Assembly (NCBI GenBank): GCA_903902745.1
Contig: CAIUWA010000003.1
Coordinates: 1 to 64,000 of the forward strand
Length of the DNA stretch: 64,000 nucleotides
DNA from: an uncultured Opitutia bacterium
GTDB lineage: Bacteria; Verrucomicrobiota; Verrucomicrobiia; Opitutales; Opitutaceae
Direction: 5' to 3'
The notes beneath the pieces were generated by a model. That model had not been told where the DNA came from. It saw only the letters and a list, made by a program, of their open reading frames with translations, and did no database searches. A program made the translations under genes and the position numbers. This document shows positions 1 to 10,529 of the stretch, piece by piece. Position 1 is the first letter of the stretch, and each line of letters opens with the position of its first letter.

Positions 1-542
1 ATCACCGCCGCTTAAACGCCGCCTGGCGTCACGCGGCGGAAGCCTGGCTTCGCTGCCAGGGTCTGATCACCGTCTCTATAAACCAAAAAGTGTTACCCAA
101 TTTACCGCTAAAATACGCCCGCCATTAGGTTGGTAGCACACTCCATGACAATCCCGGAAATCACATCGCCCGCGGTCCATTTTGAGCAATCCGCGCGCAA
201 ACGGGTTGGCAACGTCTTCAACGTCGCTTCAAGACCGGATGCCGGTCGCCAAACGGCAGGGGCTCGAAAATGATCCGAGGATTCGGCAGGGCGGGGGCGC
301 GGAAAATGGGCTGATCCCAATTGAGGTCGCGAGCCAGAACTCGCACGGCCGCGGTTTGGCTTCCGTTGGAATATGCCACCGGATTCGGGAGGTAGGGATG
401 CGGGTTCATTTTTCGGCAATTTTCACTCTCCTACATCGGAGCGGACGCCAGGGGCTTTAGGCGAAAGCGTCCGACCGGGTGCCTCCTTGCCGGTGCGTAG
501 GTCTGATTCCTCTGACTTCCAATGTGGAAAGAAAGTTGCGGC

Positions 543-564
543 GCCGAAGCCTTGGCGAAGGCGG
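543..564. repeat. Short dispersed palindromic repeat, GCCGAAGC..GCGAAGGC family
   Basis: An imperfect palindrome reads GCCGAAGC, a short centre, then GCGAAGGCGG. Clearly related copies occur at 15841-15865, 19743-19770, 25470-25495 and 53556-53581. It directly abuts a 14-base C run (565-578). Confidence 0.6.
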
Positions 565-578
565 CCCCCCCCCCCCCC
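565..578 (+). repeat. Homopolymer run of 14 C
   Basis: Fourteen consecutive C residues, by far the longest homopolymer in the window, directly follow the palindromic repeat. The run lies about 147 bases upstream of the cytochrome lipoprotein start. Such tracts are prone both to replication slippage and to sequencing error. Confidence 0.85.
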
Positions 579-724
579 ACGTTTACCTGTGTTGCGTTGT
601 CTTCCCCGGCTAAAAGCTTGATCGAAATTTCCCATCCTCCCACGTTTAGATCATGCAGCCGCGATCAGGAGACCAGGCCGGACACCGTCCGGAAAACGGA
701 AGCTTTTTCTTCCGGCCATGGACC

Positions 725-1162
725 ATGATTCCGCCTGGGCTGCTGGCGGTCAGCCTTGCCGCACTGCTGACAGCCTGCACGCATGGCAGCAGCCATGGCT
801 CTCCAGCGGTTCAAACCGCGCACGCTGCCGCCCAGCCGGCCGTGCCCGCTGCGCCCGAAGCGACGCTTCCGCCCGGCTCTTGGGTGGCATTCCAGCGTAA
901 CATCGAGCCGATTTTAGCCCGCTATTGCTTCCACTGTCATGGACCGGACCGGTCCGAGAATGGCATCCGGTTCGATCTCTTCACGGATGAGGAGTCCCTG
1001 CATACCCGGATCGACACCTTCAACAAGGCGATCGTGATGCTCTACGCCAGCAAGATGCCTCCGCCGTGTGAATATCAGCCCACGCAGACGGAGCTAAATG
1101 CGCTCGTGGGGTGGATTGCAGCCCGGCAGAAAATCGAAGCGACCGCAGCGGTGGCGCGGTAA
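725..1162 (+). CDS. Cytochrome c-type haem lipoprotein (CxxCH, PSCyt1-like)
   Basis: A 145-residue predicted lipoprotein. The N-terminus is a hydrophobic signal ending in the lipobox LTAC (Cys18), so it should be lipid-anchored and exported. A Pro/Ala-rich linker leads to one haem-binding motif, CFHCH at residues 68-72, inside the context ILARYCFHCHGPD that is typical of planctomycete/verrucomicrobial cytochrome c domains. KMPPP near residue 118 is a plausible Met axial-ligand region. The start at 725 was chosen because it places the signal peptide at the very N-terminus; an in-frame ATG at 653 would add a non-signal leader. Role: probably a periplasmic single-haem electron carrier; its partner is not evident from the neighbours. 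Confidence 0.82.
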   Translation: MIPPGLLAVSLAALLTACTHGSSHGSPAVQTAHAAAQPAVPAAPEATLPPGSWVAFQRNIEPILARYCFHCHGPDRSENGIRFDLFTDEESLHTRIDTFNKAIVMLYASKMPPPCEYQPTQTELNALVGWIAARQKIEATAAVAR

Positions 1163-1213
1163 CAAGGACCGCCCGAATCCCGGCCTGAATCCTTGGTTGC
1201 GAGCCTGAAGCCT

Positions 1214-1534
1214 TCAAACGCGGCGGAGCAGCAGCCGCAGCGTGCAGGCCATCCCGAATACGAGCCAGCTGCACGCCGCCAGACGCAGTCCAATCATGAC
1301 CTTGCGCGGCCATGAAAACCGGAACGCAAGGTGGTTCAGCAACAGCGCGACGAGGATGATGCTGATGACCTCATGACCCGCCGGCCAGCCATGCCGGGCC
1401 AGCCACTGCAGATGCCAACCGAGCAGCAGCAGGCAAAACAGGAGAAATCCGCGGCGCAGCCAGGGATCGACCGGCTTGGGCGGGTTGGTCAGCAGCGTGC
1501 GTAAATTCATGGGCGACGGCCGGTCATCCTTCAT
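1214..1534 (-). CDS. Small integral membrane protein
   Basis: A 106-residue protein (98 if started at the second Met, 1510). It has two or three hydrophobic segments: FLLFCLLLLGW, an EVISIILVALLLNHLAF stretch and RLAACSWLVFGMACTL, with Arg-rich ends. No family is recognised. The membrane-protein composition and the clear hydrophobic periodicity are the main arguments that it is real. It is convergent with the cytochrome gene. Confidence 0.5.
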   Translation of the reverse strand: MKDDRPSPMNLRTLLTNPPKPVDPWLRRGFLLFCLLLLGWHLQWLARHGWPAGHEVISIILVALLLNHLAFRFSWPRKVMIGLRLAACSWLVFGMACTLRLLLRRV

Positions 1535-1666
1535 GACGATATAGGAAGGACTTTCTTAGAGTCGGACTCCCGGCACTGATGCAGTCGAGGTGCGAGGCTG
1601 CGTTCGATCCGGGATCAGATCAGAGTTTTCACTTCGTCTGGCCTATGCATGCGTGCCGGCGGTGGA

Positions 1667-4600
1667 TCATCCGACGGTCAATTCGGCGACATGATCCCGC
1701 TTGTCATCCTGCAACGGCAGCTCGATGCCGGGCAGCAACTGTCCATCGAGCCGTAATTCATTTTGGTCGGATGGACTACCAGCCTTTCTAGTCACGTTAA
1801 TGTGGTAGGTCGTATTCCGATAGCGGTAGTGAATCTTGAACCCGGTCCAGCCGGCCGGAAGTCGGGGCTCCAGCCGCAGGTGCGTTCCCGCGAGGTTCAC
1901 GCCCAGCAGGGTTTCCACCAGCAGCCGGTACATCCAGCCGGCCGAGCCCGTGTACCAGGTCCAGCCGCCGCGACCCAGGTGCGGTTCGACGGCGTAAACG
2001 TCGGCCGCGACGACGTAGGGCTCAACCTTGTAGATCCCCATCCGTTGCGGGCTGTCCCCGTGATGCACGGGATTGAGCAGCGCAAACAGTTCCCAGGCCT
2101 CCGCCGTGTCACCCATGAGCGCAAAGGCCATCGCGGTCCAAATCGCCGCGTGCGTGTATTGTCCGCCATTCTCACGGACGCCGGGGATGTAGCCCTTGAT
2201 ATAGCCCGGGTTGAGGCCGGAGCAGTCAAAGGGCGGATCGAACAGCTGGACAATTCCCTGCTCGGGGCGGACGAGCCGCTTCCGCACCGCCGTCATGGCC
2301 TGCCGCGCGCGCTGCGGATCTCCCGCCCCGCTGATCACGGCCCAGCTTTGCGGCAGGGAATCGATCTGGCATTCCGGATTGGTTCGTGAGCCCAAGGGTT
2401 CGCCATTGTCGAAATAGGCGCGGCGGTACCATTCCCCGTCCCAGCCATGCTGCTCGAGGCTGGCCCGCAGCTGCTGCGCCTGCGCCTGGCACCGCTCGGC
2501 AAAGACGGTGTCACCCCGGCCCCGGGCCAGCACGGCAAATTTCATCAGCACATCGTGCAGGAAAAAGCCGAGCCAGACACTCTCGCCGCGGCCGCCCCGG
2601 CCCACGAGATTCATGCCGTCGTTCCAGTCACCGCAGCCAATCAAAGGGAGCCCATGCACGCCCACCTTCAAACCGTGTTCGATGGCCCGGACGCAATGCT
2701 CGTACAGGGTGCCGGATTCCGCACTGCAGGAAGGCAAATCGTAGGAGGACTCCTCCTCCAGCCGGAGCGGCTTGCCTTCCAGAAAGGGGACGCGCGCGTC
2801 GAGCACCCCGGTGTCGGCGACGCACGCAACGTAGCGGCAAGTGGCATACGGCAGCCAAAGATAGTCGTCGGAAAAATGGGTGCGCACCCCGCGCCCCGCG
2901 GGCGGATGCCACCAGTGCTGCACATCGCCCTCGCGAAACTGGCGGGCAGCCGCCCGCAGGAGGTGTTCGCGCACCAGGGCGGGCTCGGCATGGACCAGCG
3001 CCATCACATCCTGCAGCTGGTCGCGGAAGCCGAAGGCGCCGCCGGACTGATAAAACCCGGTGCGAGCCCACAGGCGGCACGCGAGGGTCTGATAAAGCAA
3101 CCAGCCATTCGCCATCACATTCACGGCCGGGTCGGGTGTCTCGACATGCACTGCGCTCAAAGCGCGCCCCCAGTAGCCCCAGACTTCCTCGAGGGCCAGC
3201 TGCGGCGCGGAGGGGCGGCGGAAGCGCTGGATCAGGCTCTGGACTTCCGCGAGATTGCGGCCTGCGCCCAGCTGAAAGACCACTTCCCGATGCTCCCCCG
3301 GGGCCAGTTCAAAAGCCACCTGCACGGCCCCGCAGGGATCGAGCCCAGTCCCCGTCCGTCCGGAAAGGCGCAGCCGTCGCAACGCGGCTGGCTGGGCCAG
3401 GCTGCCGTTGCGGCCGAGGAATTCCCGCCGGTCACCGGTGACGGTGCGTCGATGGTCGTTGACCTCCAGATAGACGATGCGCGTGGCGAATTCGGCGTTG
3501 AATTGGTTTCGGACCAGCAGGGCACCACTAGCGGGGTCAAGCTGGGTCTGCACATGCAGGAGATGCTTGGAGCGCAAGTCGCCGAGCACCCATTCCCAGT
3601 AGCCGGTCGCGGACAGGCGCAGGGTCCGGTCCGACACGTTGTGCAGCTTCAAGACCGCAAATTTAACCGGGGCGTCGGTGGCCACATAGATCCACAATTC
3701 GGAGGCGACGCCATTTTCCGTGTGCTCGAAGACCGTGTAGCCGAAGCCGTGGCGAATCACATAGGGGGTCGCCCCCCGCGCGGGCAGGGGAGTGGGCGAC
3801 CAAAACTGGCGCTCTCCTCGTCGCGGATGTAGAAGGCCTCGCCCGTGGGGTCGCTCACGGCGTCGTTGTGCCATGGGGTCAGCCGGAATTCATGGCAGTT
3901 CTCCGACCACGAGTAGGCGCTGCCACTTTCCGAGACGACGGTGCCAAAGGTCGGGTTAGCCAGGACGTTGACCCAGGGAGCCGGTGTGGTCTGGCCCGGC
4001 TGCAAGGTGATGACATATTCGCGGCCATCCGGAGTGAATCCCCCGAGCCCATTGCCCGCCACCAACTCGCGCGGCGGCAGCGGGGGTGGCGCGTCGAAGG
4101 GCAGGGTGCGAGCCGTCACGAGAGCGGGAATGATTGGGAGCGGGAGATCTCGCCGGCCCAGTTGCTCGGCCAGGGTTCCGTTTTGGTCGACCAGGACAAT
4201 CCGCGCCACTGCCTGCAACAACAGGCGGTCCTCGTCCGGCACCTGTTCAAGCCGCCGGACGAAAATCCCGCCGGCCTTGTCGAGCATCTGCGCCTCGATG
4301 CCGGAAGTGATCAGGGCGATGATCTGGTCATGCAGCGGCTGGTGGTAAACCGAGGTGTCCTCGTTCAGGATCACGAGCTCCACCGCGAGGCCCTTGAGGC
4401 GCCAGTAGGAATGGGCCTGCACGAGCTGGCGCACGATTTCAATTTTGCCGGGGTTGGCGATGCGCAAGAGCACGATCGGCACGTCCCCGGAGATGCCGTA
4501 GCTCCAGAGTCCGCTCTGTCCGCGCCGATTGCCCAGTAGCACGCCCGTCTCGGCCCGCCAGGAGGAATTCGCATAGATCAACGGCCCCGCGAGGCGGCCA

Positions 4601-7600
4601 TAAAGCTGGGCCTCGGCCTCCGTCGCGTTCAACTGGCGCAGGACCACCTGGCTGTGGGTCCAGGCCAGGTCAAAGGCCCGATCGACCATCCGCGCATTCC
4701 GGTATTTCTCGGCCAGAGCCACCGCTTCCTCGCGCTTTTCCGCCATGCCCAGGATGAAGGTCACGCCGACCGTTGCCCCCGCCGGCACCGTGACCGTGAT
4801 CCGGAGCGAGACGATGGGATCGAGCACGGAGCCGGTCGTGTTCGAAAGCGGGGAAATTTCCTCCAGCGCCACGGGGCGGTTGGGCGTCCGGCCACGTCCG
4901 ATAAAGCGGAGGCGATCCGTCTCGCAGGAGATGGCGGCCGGATCGGAGTCCGGTCCCGCCAGCACATGGACCAGCCAGGGGGCATGATCCTCATCCGACC
5001 GTGGACGGCGCCGGGCCAGGATCGCCTGATCGGGCCGCAGGCTTTCCGTCTGGACAAACAGGTTGCTGAAGGCCGGGTGCGCCGCATCGGCGGCCGCCGA
5101 GGCCAGCACCACCTCCGCGTAGCTCGTCAACTCGATGGTGCGGGGCAGTGGCCCTTGGTTGGCCACGCTGAGGCGCCGCAGCTCCACGTCATCCTCGGGC
5201 GAGACACAGATCTCCGTGTGGATTTCCAGCTCATCGTCCTTCTGCCGGAACTCGGCCCGGGCCTGCGTGAAAATCGCCTCGCACCGCTTTGTGACCCGCC
5301 GGACCGGCTGGTAGGCAGCCGACCAAAACTCACCCGTGTCCACGTCCCGCAGGTAGACAAAGGTGCCCCAGGCATCGCTGGTGGGATCCTCGCGCCAGCG
5401 CGTGACGGCCAGATCCCGCCACCGGCTGTAGCCGCCGCCGGTGCTGCTGACGACGACATGATAGCGCCCGTTGGACAGGAAATGGACCTGCGGCGCCTGG
5501 GCGGCGGGATTGGTGATGACGCGCATCAGGCCGTCGTCCTCCCGCTCGCCGGCCAGCTTGCGCGATTCACCCAGCTCAGGGTTCTCGTCCAGCTGGCGGG
5601 ACGCCACGGCGGGCACGCGTTCCTGCAGGAGGAGGTCGGCCGCCCGGAAAATCGGGCAGGCCAGGAAGCGTCTTTGCATTGGGCGATCGAGCAGGAGGCT
5701 GGCGAGCGCCAGCAGCCCCATGCCTTGATGGTGAACCATGAAGGAACGGACCGTGACGCTTGTCTGCCCGGGCGGCAGGCGGGACGGCGTATAATCCACC
5801 GCCTCGTAAAATCCATAAGCACCAGTGCGGCCCTCAGCGGCGAGACGCTCGAGGTTTTCGCAAGCCAGGCGCGGGCTGACCATCAGCGCCAGGAGTGAGG
5901 CATAGGGCGCAATCACGAGGTTTTCTCCCAGGCCCCGCTTCAGGCCCAGACCGGGCACCCCGAAGGCGCGGTACTGGTAATTGAGATGAACATCGGTCAG
6001 GTTGTAACCACTCTCCGACATGCCCCAGGGCACCTGGCGCATCCGGCCGTATTCGATCTGCTGGGCGACTGCACCCCGGCACGTTTCGTCCAACATGGTG
6101 TTAGCATAGGAAGGCATGACCAGCAGCGGCATGAGGTATTCGAACATCGAGCCGCTCCAGGAGACGAGGATCGGGCGGCCATGGGCGGTGACGAGGAGGC
6201 GGCCGAGCGAGAACCAATGCTCCTGGGGAACCTGGCCTTGGGCGATGGCGACGAAGCTGCAAAGCCGGGCCTCGGAGGCCAGCAGGTCATAGCAGGCGAC
6301 ATCGCGCCGGCGTTCGGTGACGCTGTAGCCCACGGCGAAAAGCTCCCGCGCCGAATCAAACAAGAAGCCGAAGTCCATCGTCGCGAACGCGGTCGCCTGC
6401 CGGCCCAACTCGGCCAGTTGCACGATGCGACCGGCGGCCCGTTCCGCCACAAGGCCGAGGGCAGCATGCAAGGCCGAGAGGCGCTCCCGCTCGGACTCCG
6501 AAACGCCGGCCCGCGCCGCTTCGACCATGGGGCAAAGCGACCGTCCCAGTCCGGCAATCTCCTGCAACGTGGCCTCACGGTCCAGCCGCGCCATCGCCTC
6601 CGCAATGGCGGGAGGAAATGCCACGGCGTTTTTCGTTGCTGGCAGTTCCAGCCAGGGCGCGAGCCAGAGGAGATCCTCCAATTGCGCCGCACAGTCGCGG
6701 GCCTGCGCCTGGCTACACCATTTCACCTCTTCATTCGCCGCCGCCGGCAGGCCCGCGACCATCTGCTGCGCCCGCGCGGCCGCGTGCTGCAAAAGGGCCC
6801 ATCCCTCCGCGAGGGTGGCGGGTTCCGCGGTCAATCCCGTCTCGGGGTTGCCGGCACCGGCATTTTCCCCTGTCAGTGAAAGCAGCACGGCCGACGTGTC
6901 GCGCAAGCCGGCGGCAAGCTGCGGCGGCAGAATCCTGCGACCCGGCAACTCGGCGAGGCCCTCCGTCAACGTGAGCAGGTGCCCGGCGAGGTTGCCGCTG
7001 TCCACACTCGAGACATAGAGCGGCAGCAGGGGCTTCAAGGTTCGGGTATCGTACCAGTTGTAGAAATGCCCGCGGTGTCGCTCCAGCCGTTCCATCGCGC
7101 CCAGGGTTTTTTGCGTGCGCTGAATCAGTCCGGCGACGGGCAGATAGCCGAAATCACAGGCGGCGAGGTTCGCCAGCAAGGCCAGCCCGATGTTGGTGGG
7201 TGAGGTCCGCGAAGCGACCACCGGCGCAGGTTGATCCTGGAAATTATCCGGCGGCAGCCAATTGTCCGCCTCGTTCACGAAGGTCTCGAAAAACCGCCAC
7301 GTGCGGCGCGCGGTGGTGCGCAGAAACATCGTCTGCCCGGGTTGCAGGCCCGTCGCCTCTGGCTCGATCGGCTGGCTGATCAGCCAGGCGATCCACGGGG
7401 CGATCAGCCATAGGGTGAAAACGACCGCCGCCGGGAACATCTCCCCGGGCGACAGACCCCGCAGGAATATCGCCCCGGCCAGCGCCAGCACCGGCGCGAT
7501 CCACATCGTGGCGTAATAGTCGGTGAGACCGGTGCGGGCCGTCCGTTGCGCCTCGCTCGCCGTCTGCCATTCCAACAACCCCCGGTGCGTGAACCACAGC

Positions 7601-10329
7601 CGGAGCAAGGTCCGTCCGATCGCGTCGAGGCTGACGAGCGTGTCATAGGGCAGGAAGGCGAGGGTCAGACAAGCCTGCCCCAACTGCCGGCCGCCGCTCC
7701 GGAGCAGGATGGCGGCGTGGATGAGCCAGGGTCGTTCCTCCGGCCGGCGGAGCAGATCCGTCGCCAAGCCCAGCAGGGGCGGAGCCAGGATGATCGCCAG
7801 CACCAGCAGTAGTCCGACCCCGGCCAGCGCGGGCAGCCAGATCCAGCCGGCCAGCAGGATGGCCAGCAGGGCCGCGGGCATCAGGCTGCGCCTCAGGTTG
7901 TCGAAGATTTTCCAGCGCGAAAGCCCCGAAAGGGGATTGTGGATGCTCCGCGCATCCGCCCCCGGCACCCGCGGCAGCAGCCATTGCGCGATTTGCCAGT
8001 CACCGCGGATCCAGCGGTGCCGCCGGCTGATGTCCGCATTGTAGCGCGAGGGATATTCCTCGTAGAGCTCGACGTCGCTGACCAGGGCGGACCGCGCATG
8101 GCAGGATTCGATCAAGTCATGGCTCAGGACGGCGTTTTCCGGAAAGCGTCCGGCCAGGGCCTGTTGAAAGGCATCAACGTCATAGATGCCCTTGCCGATG
8201 AACGAACCCTCCTGGAAGACATCCTGGTAGACGTCCGACACGGCGCGGGTGTAGGGATCGAGCCCGACATCCCCGGCAAAAATGCGCACAAACCAGGAGC
8301 GTCCCGCCGAAGGCAGGCTCACGCCGACGCGCGGCTGCAGGATGCCATAGCCCTCCGTGACAATACCCCGCGTCGCATCGAACTGCGGCCGGTTCAGGGG
8401 ATGGGCAATCGCCCCCACGAGCCGGCGGGCGGCATCGCGGGGCAGTTGGGTGTCCGTATCGAGCGTGATGACATATTTGATCTCCGGCAAAACCGACAAG
8501 TCGCCCACCATGGCTGAAAAGCGCGCGGGAGAGCCGCCGCGCAGGAGGGCATTGAATTCACCCAGCTTGCCCCGTTTGCGCTCGTAACCCATCCAGCGCC
8601 GTTCCCGGGCATTCCAGCGGCGGGGACGTTGGAAAAGGAAAAAAATGTTTGTCCGGACGGAGCCGTACTTCCGGTTCAATGCGGCGATGCCGGCCTTCGC
8701 CTGCTGGAGCCGTCCATCGTCGTCGGGCGTCACTTCTTGTGTCGCGTCGGGAAAATCCGTCAGCAACGCAAAGTGCAGATGGTCGTCGCGATTCGCGAGA
8801 TAGTGGATTTCCAGGGTTTCCAGCAGATGATCGATGCCGGCGGAATCGTTGAGCAGGGTCGGCACGACCACTATGGTGCGGCAGGCCGGGGCGATGCCCT
8901 CGGAAAAATCCAGCCGCGGCAGCAAGCGCGGCGGCACCAGCAGCAGCGACAGCCAGTTCATGCCCGCGACGGCCAGCTGGCTGGTGCAGAGCAGAAAGAG
9001 CAGGCCGAGGACGACCAGTTTCACGCCGTGAATTTCCAGCGCGTGGGCCTGCCCGACGAGGCCGAGGGTGACTCCCGTCGTGAGCAGCAGGATGCCGCCC
9101 GCGTAGAAAGACAGCGGGAAGCGCTGGATGGTCCGCTCCACCTTGGTCCGCCACGGCCACCGCCCGCCGGTCTTCCGTTCCAGCGTCGGCCGGCCCTTGT
9201 CGACCAGATAAAAGCCCACGTGAGCCTTCCGATCCCCGGGTTCCCCGGCACTGGCCGCGGCTGCCAATCGGATGGCCTGGTCCGCCACGTCCCGCTCCGA
9301 CAGCCGACTGTGCCGGGCCATCGCCTCGACGGAGTGCCGATAGTGGTCGCGTGTAGCGAAATCCATCGTGGCGTAGATTCCCGCCGGATCGCCGCGCAGG
9401 GAATGCTCTACCTGGCTCACCTGCTCCACGAACTGACGCCAATCCACCGCCCCCAAAAGACGCAAACTGGAGATGCTGTGGCTGATGGTGACCTGGTCGG
9501 CAGCCTGGTTATGGCCCTCGATCAGAATAAGCTGGTCGGCCATCAGCCCCTCCTCGGCGAGCCGTTGCTCGAGCCAGTTTCGCGCCAGCGCCATCGACGG
9601 ATTTTGCCGCGAGAGGCGCTGGTAGAACTCTGCGACAAACGAACTGCACAGCCGCGGCTCGGAGCGAGCCATGTCGGCCACGACCAGAATGAGGCGGGAA
9701 GGGTTTTGCTCCGCCACTTCCTCCAGGCGCTGCACCCATTGGTCCGCCAGGTCGCGCTGCCGGCGGGCGATGGTGAGACGGGAGGTGATGCGCCGCAGGT
9801 TCTCGATCAAGGCCAGCCGGAGCATGATGGGAATTGCCCAAAGTTCGCCCAACCGGAGGGGCACCACCGACTGGTAGGCCGTGATGAATGTGGTGAGGGA
9901 CTCCTCGTCGACCTGCGCGTCAACATGGGAAATGAGCTCGAGCACGAGGTCGTAAACCCGCGGCAGCCCGGCCGAGGCGCCATTGATCATGCGGGGAAGT
10001 TCGCGACTGTAGCCCCGGGGAAGATGCCGCCGGGCCATCTGGATCTGCTCCTCAATGAGGTAGAAATTATCGAGCAGCCATTCCGCCGCATGCGTGACCC
10101 GCCGGATCTGGTCCGCTGCGAGCGTGGCCCGGTTGTACGCGCGCAACAATTGCTCATTCTGGTTCAGGCGCGCGAGCAGGTGGTTGGCCGCCCGGGAGGG
10201 CGCCGTTTGATGGTCGTGCGCCACCTGCCTGGCATGGCCCGCCAGATGTTCGAGCGTGAACAATTCCGCCCGCAAAGGCTGTTCGCTCGCAAGATGATGG
10301 GACCGCATTCGCGACGACTGACCCATCAT
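1667..10329 (-). CDS. cgs: Cyclic beta-1,2-glucan synthase (GT84-GH189-GH94), apparent frameshift
   Basis: A giant inner-membrane enzyme that would polymerise glucose from UDP-glucose into beta-1,2-glucan, cyclise it, and trim the chain by phosphorolysis. It occupies two overlapping frames: 2190 codons from 10329 to 3757, then 735 codons from 3874 to 1667. Joined, they give about 2,887 residues, the usual NdvB/Cgs size. In order: an N-terminal domain; membrane segments near residue 400-460; the GT84 domain with DTDTQ (about 623) and the QxxRW-like RRHRW (about 768); further membrane helices; the (alpha/alpha)6 cyclisation domain with MPLLVMPSYANTMLDE and GLGENLVIAPYASL; and C-terminal GH94 with CGDWNDGMN (coded near 2610-2635). 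The shift is in GH94, where DEESASF should continue FWSPTPLP; one extra T in the T4 tract (plus-strand A at 3802-3805) restores this exactly. It is either a sequencing error or a genuine truncation removing the phosphorylase half. Confidence 0.9.
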
Positions 10330-10529
10330 TGGGCCTGTGGTGTCGCAGGCCCCGCTGCAACTGCGAGCCGGAGGCTTTTAAAGCCAAGGCGTCAGGTGCT
10401 GGCATCCCGCCCAGCCGGCCCGCTTGGCGGTAGTGGGAAATCGGCCGGGAGTGTCAGAGCGGCGAGAACCATCGCGGCAAAGTGCTGTCCGTTAAACCAT
10501 TCCCCATGCACCGCGCCGGGAGAACACCC
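10330..10529. other. Divergent intergenic region
   Basis: Two hundred bases separate the divergently transcribed cgs and ubiB genes, so promoters for both should lie here. No clear -35/-10 pair or operator can be read by eye. Confidence 0.4.

Larger units (their letters stand above)
1..724. other. Non-coding or undetermined region
   Basis: Only short open frames lie here, on both strands. None has a recognisable domain, a signal peptide or a plausible ribosome binding site, and they overlap one another in several frames as random GC-rich sequence does. The visible landmarks are a short palindromic repeat at 543-564 and a run of 14 C residues at 565-578. The last part presumably holds the promoter of the lipoprotein gene starting at 725. 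Confidence 0.6.

Noticed and set aside
182-635. Short open frames on both strands in the first 650 bases
   Set aside because: They overlap one another, are Pro/Arg-rich and lack start signals and domains; typical of GC-rich non-coding sequence.
2386-3832. Long plus-strand frames opposite the glucan synthase
   Set aside because: High-GC antisense shadows with low-complexity composition; the minus-strand frame carries real domains.
3757-10329. A stand-alone 2190-aa protein and a separate 735-aa protein
   Set aside because: Both are parts of one cyclic beta-glucan synthase. The junction sequence is continuous with the family when a single base is added at 3802-3805.
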